Made by a program: the position numbers and the translations under genes. Positions 33,684 to 44,837 of a stretch of DNA of 64,000 nucleotides are shown one piece after another; position 1 is the first letter of the stretch; each line of letters starts with the position of its first letter. Source of the DNA: Tenodera sinensis (taxonomy: Eukaryota; Arthropoda; Insecta; Mantodea; Mantidae). Where the stretch lies: positions 163,994,251 through 164,058,250 of the forward strand of contig CM060967.1 in the NCBI GenBank assembly GCA_030765045.1, read 5' to 3'. Under the pieces are notes generated by a model. That model saw only the letters and a program-made list of their open reading frames with translations, did no database searches and was not told the origin of the DNA.

Positions 33684-34525
33684 TTGCATGTTGCACTCAC
33701 ATGTACTCTTTTACTAACCATTCTTACAAACTCTTATTTCTATATCTTCGTGTTACTCGAGATAAACATTTGCGGAAATTATGTATTTTATTGCTTATTT
33801 CTTGTAGGCAGCAGGGGAATATGTGAATAAGTAGGTTTTGAGCTGTAGGTAATCAAATCTTTTAAAGCTGGTCGCTATATGAACGCTTTGAAATTCCGTT
33901 TTCTTTGCACGGCCAAGAGATAACGACGTAAATAACGACCTTCCATTTGAGAAAAGTATAAGCATTGTAAAACTCACACAAACAACAAGGAATATTTCTG
34001 AAATGGTTTACTCGACAAAAGATGAATTTGGACATAATTTGTTTTAAGGAGATCATTTTTGCATAGTAAGATTTGGTATATTTCTTACGGTTTACCAGTT
34101 ACCCAAAAGTCATCAAGAGTAAACAACACTAATTAGGCTGTAGCAAGAAAGTTCAAAATATACATTTGATTTGTCATAAAAATATCTTAGATATATGGCA
34201 TTTTAATCAAAATCGTTAATCGTTTTAGAGAACATCAAAATTCTCGAACAATTGTCCATGTAAAGGGTAGTTTAGGGTGGAACAATTTTATTTCAAAATA
34301 TTCGTGTTGCATCTTTGAAAAATTGGTAAATACCAACTTTGGCTTTTAGCCGAATTTTCGTTTTTGAGTTATGCTGTTCACAGAGATACACATACACACA
34401 CGGACCTTTTTCTAAAAATGCTCTTGTTGGATTCAGGAACCTCAAGACATTTCCGGTGAAATCTCGACATCGAAATTTTGAGTGGAATATAAGATATATA
34501 AGATTAAGCATTAGAGAATGTAGAA
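33684..34525 (-). mobile_element. HINE-like element, nearly complete
   Basis: The hairpin end atgttgcactcacatg is followed by tactcttttactaacc; a deletion removes most of the ACTTTCTCTACT motif. The copy ends at cattagagaatgtag. The CA slot is short. Confidence 0.75.
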
Positions 34526-35218
34526 ATGTACTATTTCAATTCATAGTTACCTACAGGAAATGGGAATGCCAATGATAATTCAAGAAGCCCTTAAGAGGAA
34601 TACTGAAGATTGTAGAGAATTAGATTTGAATGCTTGGAATCACATACTGGATAGTTACGAAAACATTGAAAATATTTCCACTACTCATTCTTGGCGAGAT
34701 GATTGCTGTTCCGCCACTGGCTGCCCTTGTCGAGGAATTCGGTAGAAAAACGATCAGTAGCCACGTAGTTTTAGAATTCCTGTGTTTAAAAATGCCTACA
34801 CAGTGATTCCGTCGCCATGCCATGCGTCATTCTTACAGCAGTCATTTGTTACCACATTTTAACAAGCTCCGGGGCACAGACTAACAAAAGAGATACAGAT
34901 GTTTGGATCTCCTCTGTCCGAACATATCCGAATCAGCGGATTTAGCATTATTGTTCATATGTCAAGGTTCATGGCATTAGAAGAACCTCAAGTTCCGGCA
35001 CTCAGGAGTAAACAAAAGTATTTGAACCACAATGTGTTCCATTTATGGCTCGAGGTGTTTAAATGTAAGTGAACTTCAACTGCTAATGCCTGTGTGTACC
35101 ACTGAGTAGCAAGCACATGAATCAGTAGCCCTTCGACTATAATGATGTTTAATACCAACATATTTATTGAATAAGAACTCCATGTAAAGTAATAGTTCTA
35201 GTTATTTGCTTTTACTCG
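34526..35218. other. unassigned spacer
   Basis: A 61-codon frame (34560-34745) lacks recognisable motifs. No repeats were recognised; composition is more balanced than the flanks. Confidence 0.3.
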
Positions 35219-35219
35219 T

Positions 35220-35349
35220 ACTTTCTCTACTACGTATGGTAAGTGGAGGAAATATTGTATTTCAACCAAAATTTCGATGTCGAGATTTCACTGGAAATAT
35301 ATGTTTTGAGGCCCCCTGGATCCCCCCAAAAATCATTTTTACAAAAAGG

Positions 35350-35413
<64 letters not shown>

Positions 35414-36122
35414 AGTCTGTGGACAGGATAACTCAAAAACTAAAACTCAGTTAAAAACCAAAGTTGTTATTTAAGATTAATTACCTTTCAAGGATGCGAC
35501 ACAAAGATTTTTAAGAAAATTCCCCCGCCCTATACTACCGTTTACATGGAACATTTTTCAAAAATTATTTTCTCAAAACTTACTCTAACAATTTTGATTA
35601 AAAATGTTTAGCACATTTTTATAGCAAATGAAATGTATATCCTGAATTATCTGGATATAGTTCATGTAGTCCTGTTTCCTTTTGATTTTTGCATAACTGG
35701 TGAACTGTAAGAATTACACTAAATCTTACTATAGAAAAAAATGATCTCGTTAGAATACAAAATCTATGTCCAAATGCATTTTTTGGTGGAGTGAACCTTG
35801 TCAGAGATATTCCTCGTTATTTGTGCCAGTTTTGCAATACTTAATTTTCTCAAATGAAAGGGCGTTGTTCACTTTTTTCTCTTGACCGTGCGAATAGAAC
35901 GGAATTCCAAAGCCTTCATACAGCGACCAGCTTCAAAAGATTTGAGTATCGCTCAAAGCCTACTGTATTCCCATATTCCCCTTGCACGTACAAGAAATTA
36001 AGCAATAAGATAATTTCTGCAAATGTGTATCTCAACTAATATGAAGAAGATAGAGGAATAAGTGTTTGTAGGAATAGTTTGTACAAGAGTAGAGAAAGTC
36101 ATGTGAGTGCAACATATCAGAT
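35220..36122 (+). mobile_element. HINE-like element, full length
   Basis: Both ends are clear: actttctctactacgtatggtaagtggagg on the left, and gagtagagaaagtcatgtgagtgcaacatatcag on the right. A long (GT)n occupies the microsatellite slot. It lies with T/A-rich flanks (cttttactcgta / atttttatta). Confidence 0.9.
35353..35411. repeat. (GT)n microsatellite in HINE-like copy
   Basis: About 29 uninterrupted GT units at the internal slot. Cys/Val and His/Thr frames over it are artefacts. Confidence 0.97.
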
Positions 36123-37195
36123 TTTTATTATTATTTTTGTCTTTTGCACACGTTTCATGTCTACTCTCTTTATGTTTTCCTTTTCCCTAACATTCTTTAT
36201 TATTTTTAAATCATGCAGTTCATTCCAACCTTATTCTTTACCTGCTGTTTTTTTTTTCTCTGCTAGGTTTCCTAAAGGTCTGCTACATAATAATTTCCTC
36301 CATCATAATGAACCACTTTCTTCTTAACCTTAAATTATTCATTTCCACTTCCTTTCCTCACTTAACCTTCGCTTTTTCAAATTCGTGCTTATCTTTAGCC
36401 CTAAGCTCCCCCTGACTACAAGTTAACTAAAACAATTTGTTCTTTGTCACACTGCACGGAGTAACAATTTCCTCTTTTTGATTTGGTTTCCCATTAAGGT
36501 ATTAACACGCCTTTGCTATCGGACACCCACTTGACCTTGACGTCATTTTTCCATATACGTGCATGTCTTTGTTGCTCACCCTTCTTCCATCCCATCTACC
36601 TGCATACATAAAATCGTATCATAGTCTTTCCATTTAACTTCATACACCGTATCTTATTTGTTCGGTTTATTTGCGTTTATCTTTAAAATTGCTCATTTGC
36701 TATCTGCACTTTTGCCGTACTGTTCTCTCCACTCACTATTTCCTAATTATTTGCCTTATTCTCATGCTTTTTTCTGCTACTTACTGCCTTCTTTGTCTCT
36801 TTTCTTAATTGCAGGAATGCAAGCGAAGATACATAATTTTGTAGTACAGACTAACAAAATCATGAATCAGTAGGGCTTCTACTATAATTATTTGTTTAGC
36901 ACTGACTAGCATATTTATTGACAAGTATCTTTATCTGCTCAGTATTTATACAGAATATTAGGGGTATACGTGCAGATATTTGTACTGGTAATTCAGGACA
37001 ATGTAATGAATAACATTACGCCAGTATTTGTGGACTGATACTATCAGTTATTCATTTAATATTGTATTGATATAAGTGCTAGGCTAATGTTAGTCCCCTT
37101 AGCCATTCACCACACAATAAACCCAGAACAATTAAAAATCAGACTTTTTAAACCATAAAAGTATCATTATTCCAATGTTCTGTTTACTAAGCCCT
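36123..37195. other. unassigned, pyrimidine-rich then AT-rich
   Basis: From 36123 to about 36800 the + strand is T/C-rich with no recognised family. The remaining bases are AT-rich. Frames here show no motif. The minus strand could be a purine-rich decayed LINE, but I could not place any RT motif. Confidence 0.3.
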
Positions 37196-37199
37196 CGAG

Positions 37200-37392
37200 T
37201 CAGTCTGGGTGGCTCATTTGGTTAGACGCTGGCCTGCAGATCCCAAAGTTTCGGGTTCAAATCCGACCCAGACCGATGGTTTTTAAGTCACTAGATATAC
37301 TGGCATGTAAAAGAACTTCTGCGGGACGAAATTCCGGTACTCGGTGACGCTGATGTGATCCTGGCAATTGACAGCGTCGTTAAATAAAAAAA
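37200..37392 (+). mobile_element. SINE-A (tRNA-derived), complete
   Basis: The head is TGGCTCATTTGGTTAGACGC (A box) and CGGGTTCAAATCC (B box). The body ends in GACAGCGTCGTTAAATAAAAAAAAA. It lacks the short segment CTTAAAAACGACAGCTCC found in the 41354 copy. Confidence 0.9.
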
Positions 37393-37439
37393 AATGTTCC
37401 CACCCAGTTATTTCTAACATTACCTACTTAAAAATTCCT

Positions 37440-37605
37440 AGTCGATAAGACAGCATAACCGACCGGGAGGGACCGGGAAGCAAACCACGTCCCACCTCCA
37501 GAACTGCACTCCACTAATGACGTTTGTGGTTGACAGAGGTGGATGACGCAGCGGCCAAGCGGTAGTTCTCGGCCTGGATGGGCTGTTGTGCCATATTTAG
37601 GTCTT
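37440..37605 (+). mobile_element. SINE-D 3' fragment
   Basis: It matches the SINE-D body: GCATAACCGACCGGGAGGG, CCACGTCCCACCTCC and GGATGGGCTGTTGTGCC, as at 52990-53150. Confidence 0.75.
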
Positions 37606-37619
37606 TTACGTAAAATTTT

Positions 37620-38180
37620 TTCTACAATTCTCAGTTCGGATTGGTATTTGAAACATTGTCATTCTCAGCTCTAATTTTTATTTAACTATTTGCTAAAAAA
37701 TCAATTGTTTCCTCCAATGGTCTGTACCTGAACATTGTAGTAAACAGTGTATCTTATCTTCCCTCCTATTACATATTGAACATATTTCCTTCACGTCTGC
37801 CCATCCGTATCTTCTATCTGATTATTTTCCAACTTTTCTTCATTAATGTATATCGTGTCCACATTTCACCTGTTCTATTTAATATTAACGGCTCGTTGTT
37901 TTTACCAAACCATGTTCTACTATGTTTCTGAATTTTTGAAAATTCAAACGCACCTTTAATAACTCGCCATCTGCCAATCGTTGAATCCTAAAGACACATT
38001 TTAAAATTCTTTCAACTAACACTTTTTTAGCACTCCTAACATACATGCTGCATGTGTAGCGTTCTGTGAAATCCATAAAATGGTTTTATAAAGCATCCTC
38101 ATTATTAGATCGCCACATATCCAACCATTACTGACTCCCCATAGTTAAATTTCAAATGTCTATCTTAATTTCACAAGGGA
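37620..38180 (-). pseudogene. possible degraded LINE fragment
   Basis: Minus-strand fragments such as KCVFRIQRLADGELLKVRLNF, and the general T-rich character of the plus strand, resemble a decayed LINE interior. No catalytic motif was located, so this is weak. Confidence 0.2.
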
Positions 38181-38719
38181 AACATAAACCTATTCAACAT
38201 GAATAGTGGGTGCTGAGTTATATATTAAGAATATTATGTTTTCAGGTTTGTTAGCACCTAAAGTACGCACGTGTTTATTTTCCCCAATATATTATTCGGA
38301 ATGGTGAAGCAGGGCAAACCTCGCGACAACGAATTTGCAAGTAACTTACACAAAACTAGTAACAAATGAAGAATAAGTCACAGTTCTTACGTACCTAAGT
38401 ATTCTTTCTCTAAATAGCAACTTACGCTTACACTTTTATAGAGAAAGGATATTTAAATATATTTAACTAAGCAATCCGTATATTTCCAGTAGCTTTAATG
38501 TGTGACCGATTTACAGTGCTTTGGTACAAAGAGCGCCAAAGAAAATCTTTGGAGCATTTTATATCGTTTTCTGGGGTCTACTGAGGGTTGTTTTTCACCT
38601 TACCAATCACAGAGCATAGTGGCTTGATAACACAGCAATAAGGGGACAGGGAGTTATGCCATTGCTTTTTCTGAAAACGATCCATGATACACATTTAGGC
38701 ACTTGCATACATGCACACA

Positions 38720-38782
38720 AACACGGACACGCACACACACGCACACACACGCACACTAACACACACACACACACACACACAT
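38720..38782. repeat. CA microsatellite
   Basis: CACACG-interrupted CA repeat in otherwise unassigned DNA. Confidence 0.95.
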
Positions 38783-39315
38783 ACAAGCTCGCTGAACTTC
38801 TTATGCAAAGTTTAATTTCCAAGGAAGATTTGACAACGTAACATTAACACTAAATTGTGAGTAAATTAATTGAATTAAAGTAGAAAGACATTACAACACT
38901 CATAACATTATTGTGTTACAGTTAGTGAAATACTAAACTATTTATATCCATTCCTCAAGAATTTACATGGCTCCAAATGTTCCACAGAAATTATTTTTTT
39001 TCGGCGAAATGGTTCTTAATTAGCAATAATTGTACTGGACATGTTTGTTACACTCATCATGTAGAATCCCTGATTAAAGCATGGCCCTTGTATAGCCTGA
39101 AAGAATTGTCAACATCGGCTATTAGGGCTACACAAGTCATACCCCTAAAATAACTCCAATGTAAAACAGTTTACCCTTTTACGCTACAAGTGATGAAAAT
39201 CTGCTATATTTGCAATTAAATGTGACAGTTAGATTGTCAGACACATATTCAACGAAACGGGATTGAAATTTGTTCTCACGAGTACCAATACGAACACCCT
39301 AATCCTCGTATGGTA
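38783..39315. other. unassigned spacer
   Basis: AT-rich; no gene or repeat was recognised. Confidence 0.3.
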
Positions 39316-39317
39316 AA

Positions 39318-40182
39318 AATCTGATGTGTTGCACTCACATGACTTTCTCTACTCTTGTACTAACCATTCTTACAAACTCTTATTCCTATATCTTCTTCGT
39401 GTTAGTTGAGATAAGCTTTTGTACAACTTATCTTATTGCTTATTTCCTTGTAGGTGCAAGGGGAATATTAGAATACAGTAGGCTTTGTGCGAAAGTCAAA
39501 TGTTTGAGATTCTGTTGTCTTTGCACACTTAACATATAAAAAAATGAACAACGATGATCCATTTCACGAAAGTTGTAAGTTTTCCGAAACTCACACACAT
39601 AACAAGGAATATCTCCGAAATGGTTCACCCTACAAGAAAATTGATTGAGACATAAATTGTGTATTTTAGCAAGATCTACATTTTTTGTTAGTATAATTTG
39701 GTCTATCTCTAACGGTTTACCAGTTATGCAAAAGCCGTCCAGAGTAAATACAGCAGGGGCTATAGCCAGAAAATTCAAGATATACATTTCATTTGTCATC
39801 AAAATATCTCAAACATATGACATTTTAATAAAAATTGTTAGAGCCATTTTCAAGAAAATCAAAATTTTCGAAAAATTTTCCATGTAAAGGGTAGTTTAGG
39901 GTGGGGCTATTTTCTTCAAAATCTTCGTATCGCATCCTTGAAAGACATTAAACTTAAATACCAACTTTGGTTTATAACCGACTTTTCGTTTTTGAGTTAT
40001 CCTGTCCACAGACTGACAGACAGACTGACACACAGACACACACACGGACCTTTTTCTAAAAATGCTTTTTTTTTTTTTTTTTGGATTCAGGGGGTCCCAA
40101 AACATATATTTCCGGTGAAATCTCGACATCGAATTTTTGGGTGGAATACAATACTTCCCCTACTTACCAGTAGAGAAAGTAA
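39318..40182 (-). mobile_element. HINE-like element, full length (reference copy)
   Basis: The 3' hairpin lies at 39324-39340 (ATGTG-TTGCACT-CACAT), followed directly by gactttctctact at 39341-39353. The opposite motif agtagagaaagt ends at 40180, flanked by aaaaat on both sides. The interior holds the full block order: CA slot at about 40020-40045 and a T run at about 40067-40082. It is about 0.86 kb with no coding capacity, and is the best copy for defining the consensus. Confidence 0.9.
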
Positions 40183-40309
40183 AAATATTATTCAGCCAAT
40201 GATCATATGAAAGAATGGGGGTTTTTAACGGAGAAAAACATCAAAATCAGTTTAGCGATTTTGAGGTTACTCTACTTACACATATACACACAAATTTATT
40301 CTCTATATA
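40183..40309. other. unassigned spacer
   Basis: Short interval between a HINE-like copy and a SINE-C fragment. Confidence 0.3.
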
Positions 40310-40580
40310 GATTTCTGAGTCCTGCGCTCCCCTTGGGAGTACGAACCCGAAGGGGTGGGGGAGGAACCGGGCTGAGCCACCCTCCACCGGGGTGCTTCTA
40401 AATGGGAAACTACAGAAACCCTGCCTCTGCTCTGTTGTGGCAACGTTCCGGCTGCTCTAAGGATTCATTCAGCTTATCCATCCTCTCGGTGAGTGCCCCG
40501 TCAAAGGCATAGGCACAAAAGATCGCCTTTCGGTCGAAGTGCTAAATCCACCTCCGCAAGTTGTCATAGAGTCAGTCATA
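40310..40580 (+). mobile_element. SINE-C 3' part
   Basis: It matches the full SINE-C: GAGTCCTGCGCTCCCCTTGG, GAGTACGAACCCGAAGGGG, GGGCTGAGCCACCCTCC and the end CATAGAGTCAGTCAT. Confidence 0.75.
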
Positions 40581-40759
40581 TTATTACTCTTACTATGAAC
40601 TTTAATTTATATCTTACTTGCTGCAGCAATTGCTGTAATATAAATTAGTCAGCCAGTTCACGTTAAATTTAATGTGAACCACAACATGGTAAAATTAATC
40701 TGGTATTAGTTGTGCGTGACGATCATGAGAAATTATTAAGTGTAAAAATGGCTGTCTTC

Positions 40760-41165
40760 CTGTGCTGCTAGTCAATCCATTTTTTGTTTGGCCTTCCTAA
40801 ATTTCCTCAACTTGGTGGTCTGTAATTTAACAATTATCTAGGATACCTTTCTATTGAGATTCGATATACGTGTTCTGCCCAACTTGCTTATTCGTTCCTT
40901 TATGCTGCATATATCTAATTATTATCTTATTGTTTCATTTCTCGATTTCTCGTTCAGCTTAGAGATTTCACCTGGGTTTTCTGCTTATACCTCTCTTCCC
41001 TTAAAATCCAACTCTTGCTACCAGTCAACATAGTGGCGTGACTGTCTTTATGTAAAATGTTAATACTGCATATGTATTTGTTTGGTTTTATTTTAAGAAT
41101 GTTTGTGCCTCATATCTGCTTAGATGGTTCTATATTGTTTGCTGTCCTCTCACGTTGAAATAATA
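40760..41165 (-). pseudogene. degraded LINE C-terminal fragment
   Basis: The minus strand contains IIIRYMQHKGTNKQVGQNTYIESQ and DHQVEEI, a shape like the post-RT region (R..M...R...QVGQ...I) of endonuclease-RT LINEs. Multiple stops. Assignment is by general pattern only. Confidence 0.35.
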
Positions 41166-41348
41166 CCTTTATAGATTTAGAGTACAGTGCTTTTTGCTTT
41201 CTCTACTACGTATAGTAAGTAGAGGAAGTATTGTATTACATCCAAAAACTTCGATGTCGAGATTTCACATCTCATATATGTTTTGACGTCCCATAAATCT
41301 AAAAAAAGTAGTTTTAGAAAAAGGTGTGTGGTCCGTCTTTATCTCCGT

Positions 41349-41578
41349 ATGTTGGTCTGGGTGGCTCAGTTGGTTAGACGCTGGCCTACTGATCCCAAGG
41401 TCGCGGGTTCAAATCCGGCCCAGACCGATGGTTTTTAAGTGTGCTTAAAAACGACAGCTCCATGTCAGTAGATTTACTGGCATGTTAAAGAACTCCTGCG
41501 GGACAAAATTCCGGCACACCGGCGACGCTGATGTGATCCTGGGAATTGACAGCGTCGTTAAAGAAGAAAATATTTTTT
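41349..41578 (+). mobile_element. SINE-A nested in HINE-like copy
   Basis: A near-exact duplication (tttatctccgt, left ending about 41348, right about 41580-41590) flanks it. The head is TGGCTCAGTTGGTTAGACGC and CGGGTTCAAATCC. The tail is CAGCGTCGTTAAAGAAGAAAA. Confidence 0.9.
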
Positions 41579-41609
41579 TTTTATCTCCGTTTGTCCGACC
41601 GTCTACAGT

Positions 41610-41852
41610 TTGTTTGTAGTGTTTAACGCCCGCTTTTACTACTACGGCACCGCAGGCGGTGACACTGATGATACGTGGAATGAAGATGGAGCACCGGTGG
41701 AATGAGATGGCGGGGGAAACCGGAGTACCCGGAGAAAACCCGCCCTGACGCCGCTTCGTCCACCACGAATACCACATGCGGGTCCCTGGGATCGAACCCG
41801 GGCCGCCTAGGTGGTAGGTGAGCGCGCTAACCGCTCGGCCACGGCGCCGCCA
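41610..41852 (-). mobile_element. SINE-B (tRNA-Leu/Ser-like head), complete
   Basis: Flanked by the 12-bp exact duplication accgtctacagt (41598-41609 and 41853-41864). The minus strand begins GGCGCCGTGGCCGAGCGGTT (A box) with CGGGTTCGATCCC (B box). It then has the CTCCGGGTACTCCGG body and ends GGGCGTTAAACACTACAAAC. Confidence 0.92.
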
Positions 41853-42410
41853 ACCGTCTACAGTATAACTCAAAAAACGAAAAGTCAGTTAAGTACCGAA
41901 GTTGGTATTTATTTCAAGGATGCGATAGAACATTTTGAAGAAAATTTCTCCAGCGTCAACTACCTATCACATGAAAATTTTTTGACGGTTGATTTTCTTT
42001 TTTTTTTTAAATGACTAACATTTTGACTAAAATGATTAAAGGATATTTTATGGCAAATAAAATATATATTTTGAATGTTCTAGCTATAGCCCATGAAGTC
42101 ATATTTACTCTGGATGACCTTTGCATAACTGGTAAACCGTAAGAGATAGACCAAATCCTACTATACAAAAAATGTAGATCTGGTCAAGAGACAATTTATG
42201 TCCATATGCACTTTTTGGAGTAAACTATTTCGGAGATATTCTTCGTTATTTATGTAAGTTTTGCAATACTCGTACTTTTCTGTAGCGTAAGGTCGTTATT
42301 CACCTTTTTATCTCTTGACAAAGTCTCGATTAACATTAAATAAAGGAGTAATAGTCTTTTGGAATAGTTTGTACAGGATTAGAGAAAATAATGTGAATGT
42401 AACACATCAG

Positions 42411-42803
42411 ACTTGTTTTCTTTAAGTGATCTAGCAATAGTTCAGTTGGTATTGTCTATGTTCTCCGTATTGTTACACACTGTTTCGAACATAATGAATG
42501 TTAATGCTCTCGTGGAAGTCAGAAGATTGAAAAAAGAGTTGGGATACGTATCTATTACCAGTCTTTTAAATCTCGTTGTATGTCGCTATCTTGATGAATG
42601 TCAGCATGTTCCCCGAGATTTGTCAGTGTCTGAAGAGGAATGCGTTTGAAGATGCGACGGACGGGACCCTACCTACCACCTGCTGATTTAAACACAAATA
42701 ACCCCAATTCCTTGTGACTGTGCTTACAAAACATAGCAGCTAATGAAGCCGTAACTCTGTCACAGGAACATGTGATATCCCCGCTAATAATAGATCCAAC
42801 ATA
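42411..42803. other. unassigned, contains a 78-codon frame
   Basis: The frame at 42413-42649 (with the segment NALVEVRRLKKELGYVSITSLLNL) is leucine-rich but matches no domain I know. It starts immediately at the HINE-like boundary. It may be a relic exon or chance. Confidence 0.2.
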
Positions 42804-43573
42804 AGTAAAACCTCGCTTATCCGGACCTCCGATTAATCGCATCACATTTGTACATATTGTTTTTAAATTTGATGTTTACATTAAGCAATAAACTGAACTA
42901 TGACAACTACGCCAAATATTTGCTTTTTAGTTTGTTTCAGTGGACGAGTCCTACATAAATTGTACAATAAACTAACACTACTCTGCGTGCTGTAAAATAT
43001 TACCTTTTGAGTTTCTGTGTTTTAACAGAATTTGTTTGTGTATCAAAGTATTTGGTAGTGTAATTCAGTGTGCAAATTAAAGGTGAAATCAAAAGAAAAG
43101 AAGGTCGTGGTTTCAGTGGATAAAAAGTTGGATGCTATTTATGGAATTGATAAAGGAGAAACATTGAAGAAAATAGCTGCTCAATTGGGAATTGTTGCCA
43201 AACATTATGGCGTACTTGGAACGTCAGCCTGACACCACTCCAGCTGATAAAACTTTGTGTGACCGTACTTCGTTCAAACGCCACACATGTGTTTAAAATA
43301 GAAAACTGCGGATCAATTCTTTGTTAAGAAATGTTGTGATTTATGTAATTAAGATTTTTATACTTCTTAATGTCTTGTAAACAATACATACTATGTATTG
43401 TACATAATTTTGTTACGACACATGGTTTTTTATCATCGTAAACGGTAAATCTGCATGTAAGGATATAAGAATTTTGATTTGCTTATTACCCACCCATATA
43501 ACCCGAATTAACCGGATTTTCGATTTTCCGGATTGGTTTGATTCAAGTTAATACAGATAAACGAAGTTTTACT
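42804..43573 (+). mobile_element. Tigger-like element with internal deletion
   Basis: The ends are inverted: agtaaaacctcgcttatccgg on the left and the inverse of agtaaaacttcgtttatc on the right. Adjacent bases are ATA on both sides (TA target expected). The words AAACCTCGCTTATCCGGA are typical of Tigger termini. About 770 bp long, so most of the transposase is gone. Confidence 0.85.
43080..43345 (+). pseudogene. Tigger transposase relic: N-terminal HTH joined to C-terminus
   Basis: The frame begins KRKEGRGFSG or, shifted, KKVVVSVDKKLDAIYGIDKG and ETLKKIAAQLGI, the CENP-B-type helix-turn-helix start of pogo/Tigger transposases. Directly after this, the frame reads YLERQPDTTPADKTLC and then KTADQFFVKKC, which resembles the extreme C-terminus (...QPDxxPAD... 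and xxDxFF). The DDE catalytic core is therefore deleted. The product could at most bind DNA, and expression is not shown. The element could have been mobilised in trans. Confidence 0.65.
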
Positions 43574-43827
43574 ATATTGAAATTATTGATTATACCTGTC
43601 CTGTTTTTATTCCTGCATAATGTTTTTACATTCTCTACCATGTACAAAGGGCGCCAAAGAAAATCCTCTGAGAATTTTATATGGTTCAGTGCTAAACTGG
43701 TGCTCATCAAGTTTTACCCTTAGATTTTAATCCCTTATAAAGGCGTGTTCTACACAAATAAGGCCAAAGATAATCTTGGGTAGATTTTGCATCGTTTTCT
43801 GGAGTCTTTTGAGGCGTGTTCTTCAGC

Positions 43828-44075
43828 ACAGAACTTATACTTCCGTCAAATGCAACATAGTTGATCATTTTTTTATGTTAATCGTCCAAAGAGAACGGAA
43901 TTTGAGAGTTTTAGAATATTTGGCTATCGCTCAAAGCCTCCTGCATTCCCATATTGTCGTTGTACAAAAATAAACAATAAAATAATTTCTGCAAATGTTT
44001 ACCTCCATTAACATGAAGAAGATATAGGATTAAGAGTTTGTAAGAATGGCTAGTACAAGAGTAGAGAAGGCAACA
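43828..44075 (+). mobile_element. HINE-like 3' part, first of a tandem pair
   Basis: From acttatacttccgtcaaatgc to agtacaagagtagagaaggcaacacattttt. The terminal hairpin is damaged (tcatgtgagt is missing). Confidence 0.75.
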
Positions 44076-44081
44076 CATTTT

Positions 44082-44280
44082 TTGTATCCTCTCTTCCTTG
44101 CAAAGAGAACGGAATTTGAAAGCTTTAAAAGATTCCACTATCGCTCAAAGTCTACTTACTCCCATATTCCCCTTGTACCTACAAGGAAATAAGCAATAAG
44201 ATAATTTCTACAAATGTTTATCTCAACTAACACGAAGGAGATACAGGAATAAGAGTTTGTAAGAATGGTTAGTACAAATA
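44082..44280 (+). mobile_element. HINE-like 3' part, second of a tandem pair
   Basis: It restarts at ctcttccttgcaaagagaacgg, overlapping in content with the preceding copy, and ends at ggttagtacaaa before the terminal motif. The same orientation suggests a tandem duplication or end-to-end insertion. Confidence 0.7.
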
Positions 44281-44835
44281 AGTTATACAAATAGTTTAGT
44301 GCAGCATTAATTGTCACTAAAAGCACACAAGCAGCTTTTTAGTCATTTACAGGCTGCGTTTATTAACTGTTTATGAAACTACTCACAAACTGTCAGTTAA
44401 TATAGTAAAGCAGAAGCAAGTTTATTATTAACGTTATTGTATTATTACAATGAGACGATATAACGTATTATGCAAATGAGTGTATGCACAAGCTGCTGTT
44501 GTGAGAAATTTTGTCTTAAGCTGTACTAGATTCATTAGCAGGAGAATTATTCTTGCCAGCCATAATCCATATCGTACATACATGCATGTCGACAGGATAT
44601 CAAGGTGACGTCACGCACCCGGAGCGCTGTTGTCATTGGCTCCCGATGTCCTGCCTGCTCTGTAAACTTGTATGCATCGGACACATTTGTTCCGATTGAG
44701 AATAAAATGAGCCTATGTGCACTTTGTGTCACTGTCATCTAACGTGATACTAACGTGATACTAATTCAGCTGTTACGTTCCTCTGAACAAGAAAATAATG
44801 TTCACCAACACACTTTGTTGAAGTATGAACATGAA
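44281..44835. other. unassigned spacer
   Basis: No gene was recognised. It contains gtgacgtcacgcac (about 44606) and a short tandem duplication acgtgatacta (about 44741-44763). Confidence 0.3.
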
Positions 44836-44837
44836 TA

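Larger units (their letters stand above)
41196..42410 (+). mobile_element. HINE-like element carrying two nested SINEs
   Basis: The left end has the full terminal hairpin (ctttctctact / agtagaggaag, 41197-41228). The right end is aggattagagaaaataatgtgaatgtaacacatcag. SINE-A is inserted near 41349-41578 and SINE-B at 41610-41852, both within the GT slot region. Removal of both restores a normal-length copy of about 0.75 kb. Confidence 0.88.

Noticed and set aside
36658..36873. 71-codon frame in pyrimidine-rich DNA
   Set aside because: Ser/Leu/Phe bias is explained by the T/C-rich strand.
41354..41430. tRNA gene
   Set aside because: A and B boxes are present, but the element has a SINE body, tail and target duplication, and recurs at 10.3 and 37.2 kb.
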